Shown here one piece after another: positions 56,984-64,000 of a stretch of DNA of 64,000 bases; position 1 is the stretch's first letter, and each line of letters opens with the position of its first letter. The notes under the pieces are model-generated. The model searched no databases, had not been told where the DNA came from, and saw only the letters and a program-made list of their open reading frames with translations. This DNA is from Desulfitobacterium metallireducens DSM 15288 (GTDB taxonomy: Bacteria; Bacillota; Desulfitobacteriia; Desulfitobacteriales; Desulfitobacteriaceae): positions 248,001 through 312,000 of the forward strand of contig NZ_CP007032.1 in the NCBI RefSeq assembly GCF_000231405.2, given 5' to 3'. The position numbers were made by a program, and so were the translations under genes.

Positions 56984-57265
56984 ATGAGTAGATCTCTAAA
57001 AAAAGGGCCTTATGTTGAACAACGTTTACTCGCTCGGGTGGAAGGAATGAACACCTCCGGAGAAAAACGTGTTCTGAAAACGTGGTCCAGAAGCTCAACA
57101 ATTTTCCCGCAAATGGTCGGACATACCATTGCGGTTCATGATGGACGCAAACATGTTCCTGTATATGTTAGTGAAGATATGGTAGGACACAAACTCGGTG
57201 AGTTTGCACCTACACGCACCTATAAAGGCCATGCTGGTAGTGAAAAATCCAGCGGCTTACGCTAA
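56984..57265 (+). CDS. rpsS: Ribosomal protein S19
   Basis: 30S head protein that contacts S13 and the A-site finger. [19 protein letters not shown] and [20 protein letters not shown] are typical. Length 93. AAAGGAGG precedes the ATG, and rplV starts 16 bases later. Confidence 0.96.
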   Translation: MSRSLKKGPYVEQRLLARVEGMNTSGEKRVLKTWSRSSTIFPQMVGHTIAVHDGRKHVPVYVSEDMVGHKLGEFAPTRTYKGHAGSEKSSGLR

Positions 57266-57280
57266 GGAGGAGTTGAAAAC

Positions 57281-57622
57281 ATGCAAGCTAAAGCGATTGC
57301 AAGATATGTTCGGATCTCTCCTCGCAAGGTGCGCCAAGTGGTCGACCTCATTCGTGGCAAACAAGTGAATGATGCTCTTGCAATTCTGCAATTCACACCG
57401 AAAGGTGCAACTGAGCCGGTAACGAAAGTTCTCAAGTCGGCGGTTGCGAATGCAGAACACAATTTGGAGATGGATTCTGACGAACTTTTTGTTACGGAGA
57501 TCTTTGTTGATCAAGGACCGACCTTAAAGCGCATTAAACCCCGGGCCATGGGACGGGCTGACCAAATCCGCAAGCGGACCAGCCATATCACCGTGGTTGT
57601 CGGCGAGAAGAAGGAGGGTTAA
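57281..57622 (+). CDS. rplV: Ribosomal protein L22
   Basis: Exit-tunnel protein whose loop lines the constriction. [20 protein letters not shown] and the C-terminal loop [20 protein letters not shown] are present; the loop shows no insertion or deletion. Length 113. AAGGAGGAG precedes the ATG. Confidence 0.96.
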   Translation: MQAKAIARYVRISPRKVRQVVDLIRGKQVNDALAILQFTPKGATEPVTKVLKSAVANAEHNLEMDSDELFVTEIFVDQGPTLKRIKPRAMGRADQIRKRTSHITVVVGEKKEG

Positions 57623-57625
57623 ACC

Positions 57626-58285
57626 GTGGGTCAAAAAGTAAATCCAAAAGGCTTCCGAGTCGGGATTATCCGTGATTGGGAAGGCCGCTGGTATGCAGAT
57701 AAAAACTACTCGGATCTCCTTCATGAAGATTTAAAGATCCGCAATTTCATTAAAAAGAAGCTTCATCAAGCTGGTGTCCCTAAAGTTGAAATCGAGCGTG
57801 CAGCAAGCCGCGTTAAAGTTTCAATCTCAGCTGCTAAACCAGGAATTGTCATTGGACGCGGTGGTACGGAAGTAGAAAACCTTCGTAAACAACTTGAACT
57901 TATGACTGGTAAGCAAGTTGCGGTGAACATCGTTGAAGTGAAGAAACCGGAGCTTGATGCACAACTCGTAGCCGAGAATGTTGCACAACAGCTCGAAAAA
58001 CGGATTTCTTTCCGTCGTGCGATGAAGCAAACCGTTGGACGTACCATGCGTCAAGGCGCTCAAGGTATTAAGATTTCTTGTAGCGGACGTTTGGGTGGTG
58101 CAGAAATTGCACGTACAGAGTGGTACAACGAAGGAAAAGTACCCCTTCATACGATAAGAGCAGATATTGACTATGGTTTTGCTGAGGCTAATACTACCTA
58201 TGGCAAAATCGGAGTTAAGGTATGGATTTATAAAGGAGAGGTTCTTCCCGCCAAGAAGGTCGCTCAGGTGGAAGGAGGAAAATAA
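57626..58285 (+). CDS. rpsC: Ribosomal protein S3
   Basis: 30S mRNA-entry protein with a KH domain and helicase-associated role. [20 protein letters not shown] opens it; the KH loop is [20 protein letters not shown]. Length 219. GTG start behind AAGGAGGG. It is directly followed by rplP with no gap. Confidence 0.96.
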   Translation: MGQKVNPKGFRVGIIRDWEGRWYADKNYSDLLHEDLKIRNFIKKKLHQAGVPKVEIERAASRVKVSISAAKPGIVIGRGGTEVENLRKQLELMTGKQVAVNIVEVKKPELDAQLVAENVAQQLEKRISFRRAMKQTVGRTMRQGAQGIKISCSGRLGGAEIARTEWYNEGKVPLHTIRADIDYGFAEANTTYGKIGVKVWIYKGEVLPAKKVAQVEGGK

Positions 58286-58723
58286 ATGCTAGTCCCAAGC
58301 AGAGTAAAACATCGTAAACAACACCGTGGACGGATGCATGGAGTTGCTACACGTGGTAATAAAATCACGTTCGGCGAATTTGGCTTAGTTGCCTTAGAAC
58401 CGTCATGGATCACAAATCGCCAAATTGAAGCTGCCCGTATTGCAATGACCCGTTATATTAAACGGGGTGGCCAAGTTTGGATTAAGATTTTCCCGGATAA
58501 ACCAATTACCGCTAAACCGGCTGAAACACGTATGGGTAGTGGTAAAGGTGCCCCAGAATATTGGGTAGCCGTTGTTAAGCCTGGCCGTGTTATGTTTGAA
58601 TTGGCAGGTATTCCTGAAGAAACTGCGCGTGAAGCGTTAAGACTGGCAATGCATAAGTTGCCGATCCGCTGTAAAATCGTGCGTCGTGAAGAATTAGAGG
58701 GAGGTGACGCAAATGAAAACTAA
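58286..58723 (+). CDS. rplP: Ribosomal protein L16
   Basis: 50S protein near the A-site and P-site tRNA elbow. [19 protein letters not shown] opens it; [19 protein letters not shown] carries the tRNA-contact loop with the conserved arginine. Length 145. GGAAGGAGG upstream of the ATG. Its 3' end overlaps rpmC by 11 bases. Confidence 0.96.
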   Translation: MLVPSRVKHRKQHRGRMHGVATRGNKITFGEFGLVALEPSWITNRQIEAARIAMTRYIKRGGQVWIKIFPDKPITAKPAETRMGSGKGAPEYWVAVVKPGRVMFELAGIPEETAREALRLAMHKLPIRCKIVRREELEGGDANEN

Positions 58724-58916
58724 GGAATTCCGTGATATGTCCGAGGAAGAGATTCTGAAGCAAATTGATGACCTGAAGACGGAACTGTTTAATTTGCGTT
58801 TCCAACTAGCGACAGGACAACTTGACAATCCAATGCGGATTCGTGAAGTTCGGAAAGGGATTGCTAAAGGCAAGACCATTCTCCGCGAGCGCGAACTGAA
58901 CATTAACCGTGCTTAA
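58713..58916 (+). CDS. rpmC: Ribosomal protein L29
   Basis: Small exit-site protein. It starts [19 protein letters not shown] and ends [20 protein letters not shown]. Length 67. ATG at 58713 follows GAGGGAGGTGA within the rplP tail; an in-frame GTG three codons earlier is part of that SD. Translation is coupled. Confidence 0.94.
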   Translation: MKTKEFRDMSEEEILKQIDDLKTELFNLRFQLATGQLDNPMRIREVRKGIAKGKTILRERELNINRA

Positions 58917-58935
58917 GGAAAGGAGGCTTTCTGAT

Positions 58936-59196
58936 ATGGAAAGAGCCCAACGTAAAGTTAAAGTGGGTAAAGTCGTCAGTGATAAAATGGATAAAACGGT
59001 TGTTGTAGCCGTTCAAATTACCGAAAGTCACCCGCTCTACCATAGAATTGTACGTCGTACAGAAAAGTTTAAAGCTCATGATGAAAACAACGAAGCCCGT
59101 ATTGGCGATACCGTTGTTATCATGGAAACTCGTCCGCTTAGCAAAGATAAACGCTGGCGTGTCGTTGAGATCACCGAAAAGGCGGTTGTTCTCTAA
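58936..59196 (+). CDS. rpsQ: Ribosomal protein S17
   Basis: Primary 16S rRNA-binding protein with an OB fold. [20 protein letters not shown] and [20 protein letters not shown] are typical. ATG at 58936 is chosen for AAAGGAGGC ahead of it and gives 86 residues, the usual size; the frame continues upstream only into the rpmC end. Confidence 0.95.
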   Translation: MERAQRKVKVGKVVSDKMDKTVVVAVQITESHPLYHRIVRRTEKFKAHDENNEARIGDTVVIMETRPLSKDKRWRVVEITEKAVVL

Positions 59197-59230
59197 GACT
59201 GCATATTGAATTTGGAAGGGGGTCAACAGG

Positions 59231-59599
59231 ATGATCCAGGTTCAAACAAGGCTCAAAGTTGGAGACAACTCAGGAGCAAAAGAGCTTATGTGCATCCGCG
59301 TGCTTGGTGGTTCTTTACGCCGTTATGCATCCATCGGAGATGTGATTGTAGCTTCGGTTAAAAGCGCAACGCCAGGCGGCGTTGTTAAAAAAGGCGATGT
59401 TGTAAAAGCAGTTGTAGTGCGTACAACAAAAGAAATCAAACGTAAAGACGGGAGTTATATCCGTTTTAGTGAAAATGCTGCTGTTGTCATTAAGGACGAC
59501 AAAAGCCCACGCGGAACCCGTATTTTTGGACCGGTTGCCCGCGAATTGCGCGAAAAAGACTTCATGAAGATCATTTCCCTGGCACCGGAAGTAATTTAA
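59231..59599 (+). CDS. rplN: Ribosomal protein L14
   Basis: 50S interface protein and silencing-factor docking site. [20 protein letters not shown] and the [20 protein letters not shown] region are typical. Length 122. GGAAGGGGG precedes the ATG. Confidence 0.96.
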   Translation: MIQVQTRLKVGDNSGAKELMCIRVLGGSLRRYASIGDVIVASVKSATPGGVVKKGDVVKAVVVRTTKEIKRKDGSYIRFSENAAVVIKDDKSPRGTRIFGPVARELREKDFMKIISLAPEVI

Positions 59600-59628
59600 T
59601 TGACCCCATTGCAATGGAGGTGAACGAA

Positions 59629-59967
59629 GTGGCTGCTGTAAAGCAAAATATACACGTCAAAAAAGGCGACTTGGTCATGGTGATCACAGGTAAGGATGCT
59701 GGTAAAAAGGGAAAAGTCCTTGAGGTCCTTACGAAAAAAGGCCGTGTCGTTGTTGAAAAGATCAACATCGTAAAACGCCATACAAAACCAACCCAAAGTA
59801 TGCCGCAAGGTGGTATTTTGGAAAAAGAAGCACCTATTGCGAGCTCGAACGTAATGCTGTTCTGCTCAGAGTGCAATAGTGTGACACGGGTCAGTACAAA
59901 AGTAACTGAGGCTGGAAAAGTTCGTGTTTGCAAAAAATGCGGAGTAAACCTGCCCGATAAGAACTAA
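59629..59967 (+). CDS. rplX: Ribosomal protein L24
   Basis: Assembly initiator of the 50S subunit, with a KOW motif ([20 protein letters not shown]). The C-terminal part has two cysteine pairs, FCSECN and CKKCG, a possible zinc site found in many Firmicute L24s. GTG at 59629 is preferred as it lies seven bases after TGGAGG; ATG at 59614 would overlap it. Encodes 112 residues. Confidence 0.94.
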   Translation: MAAVKQNIHVKKGDLVMVITGKDAGKKGKVLEVLTKKGRVVVEKINIVKRHTKPTQSMPQGGILEKEAPIASSNVMLFCSECNSVTRVSTKVTEAGKVRVCKKCGVNLPDKN

Positions 59968-59987
59968 TCCAGAAGGGAGGGACCTTA

Positions 59988-60533
59988 GTGACTCGTCTGA
60001 AAGATAAGTACGTTCAAGAAATTGCTCCTGCTCTTCAGCAGAAGTTCAGCTATAAAAACGTAATGCAAACTCCTAAGCTTAACAAAGTTGTAATCAATGT
60101 TGGTTTAGGGGAAGCAGTTCAAAATTCCAAAGCGATTGATTCGGCGGTTGGTGATTTGATGAAAATCACAGGCCAAAAACCGATTGTCACGCGGGCTAAG
60201 AAATCGATTGCAGCTTTTAAACTTCGTGCAGGTATGCCGATTGGTGCAAAAGTGACCCTACGTGGGGATCGTATGTATGAGTTCGTTGACCGTCTAATGA
60301 ATGTGGCATTGCCTCGTGTCCGTGATTTTCGCGGAGTATCGAGTAAAGCCTTTGATGGACGTGGCAACTATACGCTCGGAATTAAAGAGCAACTCATCTT
60401 CCCTGAAATTGAGTATGATAAAATTGACAAACTTCGGGGAATGGATATTGTCTTCGTAACGACGGCAAAATCTGATGAAGAAGCTCGCGAATTACTCGGT
60501 ATGCTCGGCATGCCGTATCACCACGAGAAGTAA
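59988..60533 (+). CDS. rplE: Ribosomal protein L5
   Basis: Binds 5S rRNA and forms the central protuberance. [20 protein letters not shown] and [20 protein letters not shown] are typical. Length 181. GTG start behind AAGGGAGGG. Confidence 0.96.
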   Translation: MTRLKDKYVQEIAPALQQKFSYKNVMQTPKLNKVVINVGLGEAVQNSKAIDSAVGDLMKITGQKPIVTRAKKSIAAFKLRAGMPIGAKVTLRGDRMYEFVDRLMNVALPRVRDFRGVSSKAFDGRGNYTLGIKEQLIFPEIEYDKIDKLRGMDIVFVTTAKSDEEARELLGMLGMPYHHEK

Positions 60534-60551
60534 GAAGGAGGGTTCAAGAGC

Positions 60552-60737
60552 GTGGCTAAAAAATCGATGATCGTTCGTAACCTGCGCGAACAGAAATATG
60601 CCGTTCGCTTCCATAACCGATGCACAATCTGCGGCCGTCCCCATGCATATATCCGTAAGTTCGGAATATGCCGGATTTGTTTCCGGGAGTTAGCCTATAA
60701 AGGTGAACTACCGGGAGTCAAAAAGGCTAGCTGGTAA
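60552..60737 (+). CDS. rpsZ: Ribosomal protein S14, zinc-binding type Z
   Basis: Small 61-residue S14 with two cysteine pairs (CTICG and CRICF) that bind zinc, the short type found in Firmicutes. The motif [20 protein letters not shown] is diagnostic. GTG start behind AAGGAGGG. Consistent with the zinc-type L33 in this window. Confidence 0.96.
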   Translation: MAKKSMIVRNLREQKYAVRFHNRCTICGRPHAYIRKFGICRICFRELAYKGELPGVKKASW

Positions 60738-60765
60738 ACCGCAGTAAGAAAGGGGGAAGACTCTA

Positions 60766-61164
60766 GTGGCAATGTCAGATCCGATTGCAGATTTCTTGAC
60801 CCGCATTCGTAATGCAGGCATGGTTTATCATGATAAGGTAGAAGTACCTGCTTCTAATGTCAAGAAAGCGCTTGCCGAAATCCTAAAAGAAGAGGGTTTC
60901 ATTAAAGATTTTGAATACATTGCAGATAACAAGCAAGGACTTATTCGCTTGTATCTGAAATATGGCCCAAACCGTGAACGCGTGATCACAGGCCTGAAAC
61001 GCATTAGTCGTCCAGGACTCCGCGTTTATGCAAAGAAAGATGAAGTACCGAAGGTCTTAGGTGGCCTTGGAGTGGCGATTATCTCCACTTCCCAAGGGAT
61101 TATGACTGATAAACGGGCTCGTCAAAATGGGCTTGGCGGAGAAGTGCTCTGCTACATTTGGTAA
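60766..61164 (+). CDS. rpsH: Ribosomal protein S8
   Basis: Primary 16S binder and, in E. coli, repressor of the spc operon. [20 protein letters not shown] and the C-terminal [20 protein letters not shown] are typical. Length 132. GTG at 60766 or ATG at 60772 are both possible; AAGGGGGAAG lies upstream. Confidence 0.95.
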   Translation: MAMSDPIADFLTRIRNAGMVYHDKVEVPASNVKKALAEILKEEGFIKDFEYIADNKQGLIRLYLKYGPNRERVITGLKRISRPGLRVYAKKDEVPKVLGGLGVAIISTSQGIMTDKRARQNGLGGEVLCYIW

Positions 61165-61188
61165 AGATACATTACGGAGGTGCAGAGA

Positions 61189-61734
61189 ATGTCCAGAATT
61201 GGCAAAAAGCCCATTACGATTCCTAATGGCGTCGACGTCAAGATAGAGGGCAATGTTGTCACCGTTAAAGGACCAAAGGGTACCTTAACGAAGGAAATGC
61301 ATCCACGAATCAACATTGCAGTAGAAAATCAAGAAGTTATTGTGACTCGGCCAGATGATGAACCTCTGAGCCGGTCCTTGCATGGTTTAACCCGTTCCCT
61401 TGTCGCTAATATGGTTGAAGGGGTAACGAATGGATTCAGCAAAGGCCTTGAGATGGTTGGCGTTGGATATCGTGCATCGAAACAAGGAAATAAGCTCGCA
61501 TTGTCTGTGGGTAAATCCCATCCAGTCGAGTTAGTTCCTTTTGAAGGTTTAGAAATTGAAGTTCCTGCCCAAAACAAGATTATTATCAAAGGGATGGACA
61601 AGGAACTTGTTGGAGCTTTTGCAGCCGTCGTCCGTTCCGAACGACCACCTGAGCCTTATAAAGGTAAAGGAATCAAGTACGAAGGTGAAGTAATTCGCCG
61701 TAAAGTGGGTAAAACTGGCGCTAAGAAGAAGTAA
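61189..61734 (+). CDS. rplF: Ribosomal protein L6
   Basis: 50S protein near the factor-binding site, with two homologous domains. [19 protein letters not shown] opens and [20 protein letters not shown] closes it. ATG at 61189 follows CGGAGGTG by seven bases and gives 181 residues. An upstream in-frame codon overlaps the SD. Confidence 0.95.
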   Translation: MSRIGKKPITIPNGVDVKIEGNVVTVKGPKGTLTKEMHPRINIAVENQEVIVTRPDDEPLSRSLHGLTRSLVANMVEGVTNGFSKGLEMVGVGYRASKQGNKLALSVGKSHPVELVPFEGLEIEVPAQNKIIIKGMDKELVGAFAAVVRSERPPEPYKGKGIKYEGEVIRRKVGKTGAKKK

Positions 61735-61783
61735 GACTTAGCAAGGGCAAAATCTCTTGCACATTTGAAAGGAGTGAGTTTCC

Positions 61784-62152
61784 TTGATTACAAGCACAGA
61801 CCGCAAACAAATCCGCTTAAAAAAGCATAAGCGTGTCCGTAAAAACATGTTCGGCACATCTGAACGTCCACGTTTAGCTGTATTCCGGAGTCTTAATCAT
61901 ATTTATGCTCAAGTGATCAATGACGAGCTCGGTGTCACTTTAGCTGCCGCATCCTCTCTTGATCCTGAGTTTAAATCCGCTGGAGCTGCTGGTGGTAACA
62001 TCGAAGGAGCTTCCAAAGTGGGTGAGCTTGTTGCTAAACGAGCTTTAGAAAAAGGAGTAACTGACGTGGTTTTCGACCGCGGAGGAAATCTCTATCATGG
62101 ACGGATTGCAGCCGTAGCTGAAGCAGCACGCGAAGCTGGCCTTAACTTCTAA
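61784..62152 (+). CDS. rplR: Ribosomal protein L18
   Basis: Binds 5S rRNA with L5. [20 protein letters not shown] and the C-terminal [20 protein letters not shown] are typical. Length 122. TTG start at 61784 after AAAGGAGTGAG. Confidence 0.95.
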   Translation: MITSTDRKQIRLKKHKRVRKNMFGTSERPRLAVFRSLNHIYAQVINDELGVTLAAASSLDPEFKSAGAAGGNIEGASKVGELVAKRALEKGVTDVVFDRGGNLYHGRIAAVAEAAREAGLNF

Positions 62153-62176
62153 GACAGGGTAAAGGAGGGAAAATCA

Positions 62177-62677
62177 TTGGCGAAAATTGATGCGAGTAAA
62201 CTAGAGTTGACCGAGAAAGTCGTTCACATTGCCCGCGTAGCAAAGGTTGTCAAAGGGGGACGCCGATTCAGCTTCAGTGCCTTAGTCGTTGTCGGAGACG
62301 GACATGGTATGATTGGTGCTGGACTCGGAAAAGCAGGAGAAGTTCCAGAAGCGATTCGTAAAGGAATCGAAGATGCGAAGAAAAACCTGATTTCCGTACC
62401 ACTTACGGGAACCACAATCCCGCACATGATCGTGGGAAACTTTGGCGCTGGCTCAGTTCTTCTGAAACCAGCATCTAAAGGTACTGGAGTTATTGCTGGA
62501 GGCGCGGTTCGTTCAGTACTAGAAGCTGCTGGAGTACACGATATTCTTACTAAATCTTTAGGATCATCGAATCCACATAATATGGTCAATGCCACGATGG
62601 CTGCCTTTAAAGCTCTGAAAAGAGTAGATGAGGTTGCTAAACTCCGCGGTAAAACCGTAGAAGAAATTCTGGGTTAG
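62177..62677 (+). CDS. rpsE: Ribosomal protein S5
   Basis: 30S fidelity protein. [20 protein letters not shown] and [20 protein letters not shown] carry the double-stranded-RNA-binding fold and the loop linked to spectinomycin resistance, which looks wild type. Length 166. TTG start behind AAAGGAGGG. Confidence 0.95.
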   Translation: MAKIDASKLELTEKVVHIARVAKVVKGGRRFSFSALVVVGDGHGMIGAGLGKAGEVPEAIRKGIEDAKKNLISVPLTGTTIPHMIVGNFGAGSVLLKPASKGTGVIAGGAVRSVLEAAGVHDILTKSLGSSNPHNMVNATMAAFKALKRVDEVAKLRGKTVEEILG

Positions 62678-62688
62678 GAGGGTTGGCA

Positions 62689-62871
62689 GTGAAGGTAAAA
62701 GTAACACTTGTAAAAAGTCCAATCGGATATTCCGAAGCACAACATAAAGTGCTAAAGAGCTTGGGTTTAGGTAAAATGAACTCTAGTAAAGTTCATGAGA
62801 ACAACCCATGTATCCAAGGTATGATCCGTAAATGCGCACATTTAGTTGCGGTGGAAAATCTTTCAGAATAA
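62689..62871 (+). CDS. rpmD: Ribosomal protein L30
   Basis: Small 50S protein, 60 residues, beginning [21 protein letters not shown] at 62689 is chosen because TAGGAGGG lies seven bases upstream; TTG at 62683 directly abuts that SD. It follows rpsE closely. Confidence 0.94.
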   Translation: MKVKVTLVKSPIGYSEAQHKVLKSLGLGKMNSSKVHENNPCIQGMIRKCAHLVAVENLSE

Positions 62872-62889
62872 AAGGGGGTGTTGACAAGC

Positions 62890-63330
62890 ATGAAATTGCA
62901 TGAACTGAAGCCTGCCAAAGGCGCGACCCATGCTACAAAGCGTTTGGGCCGTGGAATCGGGTCTGGAACTGGAAAAACAGCCGGTAAAGGACATAAAGGT
63001 CAAAATGCCCGTTCGGGTGGTGGCGTGCGTCCTGGATTTGAAGGCGGTCAAATCCCCTTGGCCCGTCGGATGCCGAAACGCGGTTTTACCAACATCTTCA
63101 AGAAAGAGTATGTTGTCCTCAATGTACGTGATTTGGAGCGGTTTGATAATGGCGCGGTTGTAAATTATGAAAGCCTCTTTGAACTGGGTCTCATTAAAAC
63201 AATCAAAGATGGCGTAAAGATTTTAGGAACAGGAGAAATAACCAAGGCGCTGACTATTAAGGTTGACAAAGTCAGTACAGCCGCGGCAGAGAAGATCGTT
63301 GCTGCTGGCGGAAAAGTTGAGGTGGAATAG
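62890..63330 (+). CDS. rplO: Ribosomal protein L15
   Basis: Late 50S assembly protein. [20 protein letters not shown] and [20 protein letters not shown] form the long glycine-rich N-terminal extension. ATG at 62890 follows GGGGGTG by nine bases and gives 146 residues. The stop is one base before the secY ATG. Confidence 0.95.
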   Translation: MKLHELKPAKGATHATKRLGRGIGSGTGKTAGKGHKGQNARSGGGVRPGFEGGQIPLARRMPKRGFTNIFKKEYVVLNVRDLERFDNGAVVNYESLFELGLIKTIKDGVKILGTGEITKALTIKVDKVSTAAAEKIVAAGGKVEVE

Positions 63331-63331
63331 G

Positions 63332-64000
63332 ATGATTGTCGATTCCCTGAAAAATGCATGGAAAGTCGCAGAGATCAGGAATAAAATCGGATTCACCTTA
63401 CTCATGTTCCTTATCTTTCGGATTGGGGCGCATATCCCGATTCCTTTTATGGATCATAGTGTGCTCTCCAATATGATTGGGTCAGGAAGCATTTTTGATT
63501 TCTTAGATACGTTCTCCGGAGGATCCTTTAGGCGGTTCTCGGTATTTGCTTTGAGTATCACCCCCTATATTACGGCTTCAATTATCCTTCAACTTTTGAC
63601 GATTGTTGTTCCTTACCTGGAGCATTTAGCTAAAGAAGGACAATATGGTCGGAAAAAGATTACTCAATACACACGGTATGGAACAGTTGTCCTAGGCTTT
63701 ATACAAGGTTTTGGGTTGACTTATGGCCTCCGTACTGCATTGGTAATTCCGAGCCCGAGTTTAAAATGGCCGATTTATCTCTTAGTTGCGCTCATCCTCA
63801 CAGCAGGAACAGCTTTTCTGATGTGGATTGGAGAACGAATTACTGAAAAAGGAATTGGCAATGGGATTTCACTGATCATCTTCGCAGGGATCGTTGCTAG
63901 AGTACCGGATGGCTTAAAGTACATCTGGGGGTTGCTCAAAGTAGGTGAAATCAATGCTCTCTCGGTTATTGGATTAGTCATTATGGGGGCAGCGATTATT
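63332..64000 (+). CDS. secY: Preprotein translocase subunit SecY (3' end outside window)
   Basis: Channel subunit of the Sec translocase. The frame is open from ATG 63332 to the window edge, giving 223 residues of about 420. It opens MIVDSLKNAWKVAEIRNKI and has the plug and second-helix region (ITPYITASIILQLLT), KKITQYTRYGT and GIGNGISLIIFAGIV. GAGGTGG lies just upstream in rplO. Adk, map and infA are expected downstream. Confidence 0.96.
   Translation, partial: MIVDSLKNAWKVAEIRNKIGFTLLMFLIFRIGAHIPIPFMDHSVLSNMIGSGSIFDFLDTFSGGSFRRFSVFALSITPYITASIILQLLTIVVPYLEHLAKEGQYGRKKITQYTRYGTVVLGFIQGFGLTYGLRTALVIPSPSLKWPIYLLVALILTAGTAFLMWIGERITEKGIGNGISLIIFAGIVARVPDGLKYIWGLLKVGEINALSVIGLVIMGAAII

Overview
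The window is chromosomal DNA of an anaerobic, spore-forming, low-GC Gram-positive bacterium, most like the Desulfitobacterium/Desulfosporosinus group of the Peptococcaceae (inference). The evidence is the clostridial gene order ctsR-mcsA-mcsB-clpC-radA ... gltX-cysE-cysS ... sigH-rpmG-secE-nusG-rpl-rpo-str-S10-spc, a sporulation sigma-H gene, rubrerythrin, a selenocysteine formate dehydrogenase, a tungstate transporter, T-box and L10-leader RNAs, and many GTG/TTG starts behind strong Shine-Dalgarno (SD) sites.

Region 1 (1-13.9 kb) is accessory. It holds an iron-type alcohol dehydrogenase behind a textbook sigma-54 promoter, then on the minus strand a tungstate ABC operon led by its own HTH/binding-protein regulator, with a long inverted repeat before tupA. 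Next come a nitroreductase/metallopeptidase/unknown/lipase cluster, a class A penicillin-binding protein, a zinc-ribbon Nudix hydrolase, an MFS transporter and rubrerythrin. It ends with an unusual membrane protein that joins an extracellular Cache-like sensor, a HAMP domain and a C-terminal winged helix.

Region 2 (14-20.5 kb) is a respiratory formate dehydrogenase operon: a Tat-exported catalytic subunit with in-frame UGA (Sec197) and a SECIS hairpin, an iron-sulfur subunit, a cytochrome b subunit and FdhE. A UspA protein and a small tail-anchored protein follow. Tungstate uptake, the membrane-bound regulator and this W/Mo-Se enzyme plausibly form one functional unit (inference).

Region 3 (20.5-38 kb) is housekeeping: the CtsR-controlled clpC operon, radA, a YitT-family gene where disA is usually found, carD, yacL, ispD-ispF-gltX, a T-box controlled cysE-cysS pair, mrnC, thyX, rlmB and sigH, then an initiator tRNA-Met. 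Neither disA nor yacP is in its usual place.

Region 4 (38-64 kb) is the transcription/translation supercluster: rpmG-secE-nusG-rplK-rplA, an L10 leader with rplJ-rplL, rpoB-rpoC, an L7Ae-like gene, rpsL-rpsG-fusA-tuf-rpsJ, and rplC through secY (cut by the window end). Two points stand out: a terminator, new promoter and structured leader separate rpsJ from rplC, and EF-Tu carries a four-cysteine insertion at the end of its GTPase domain.
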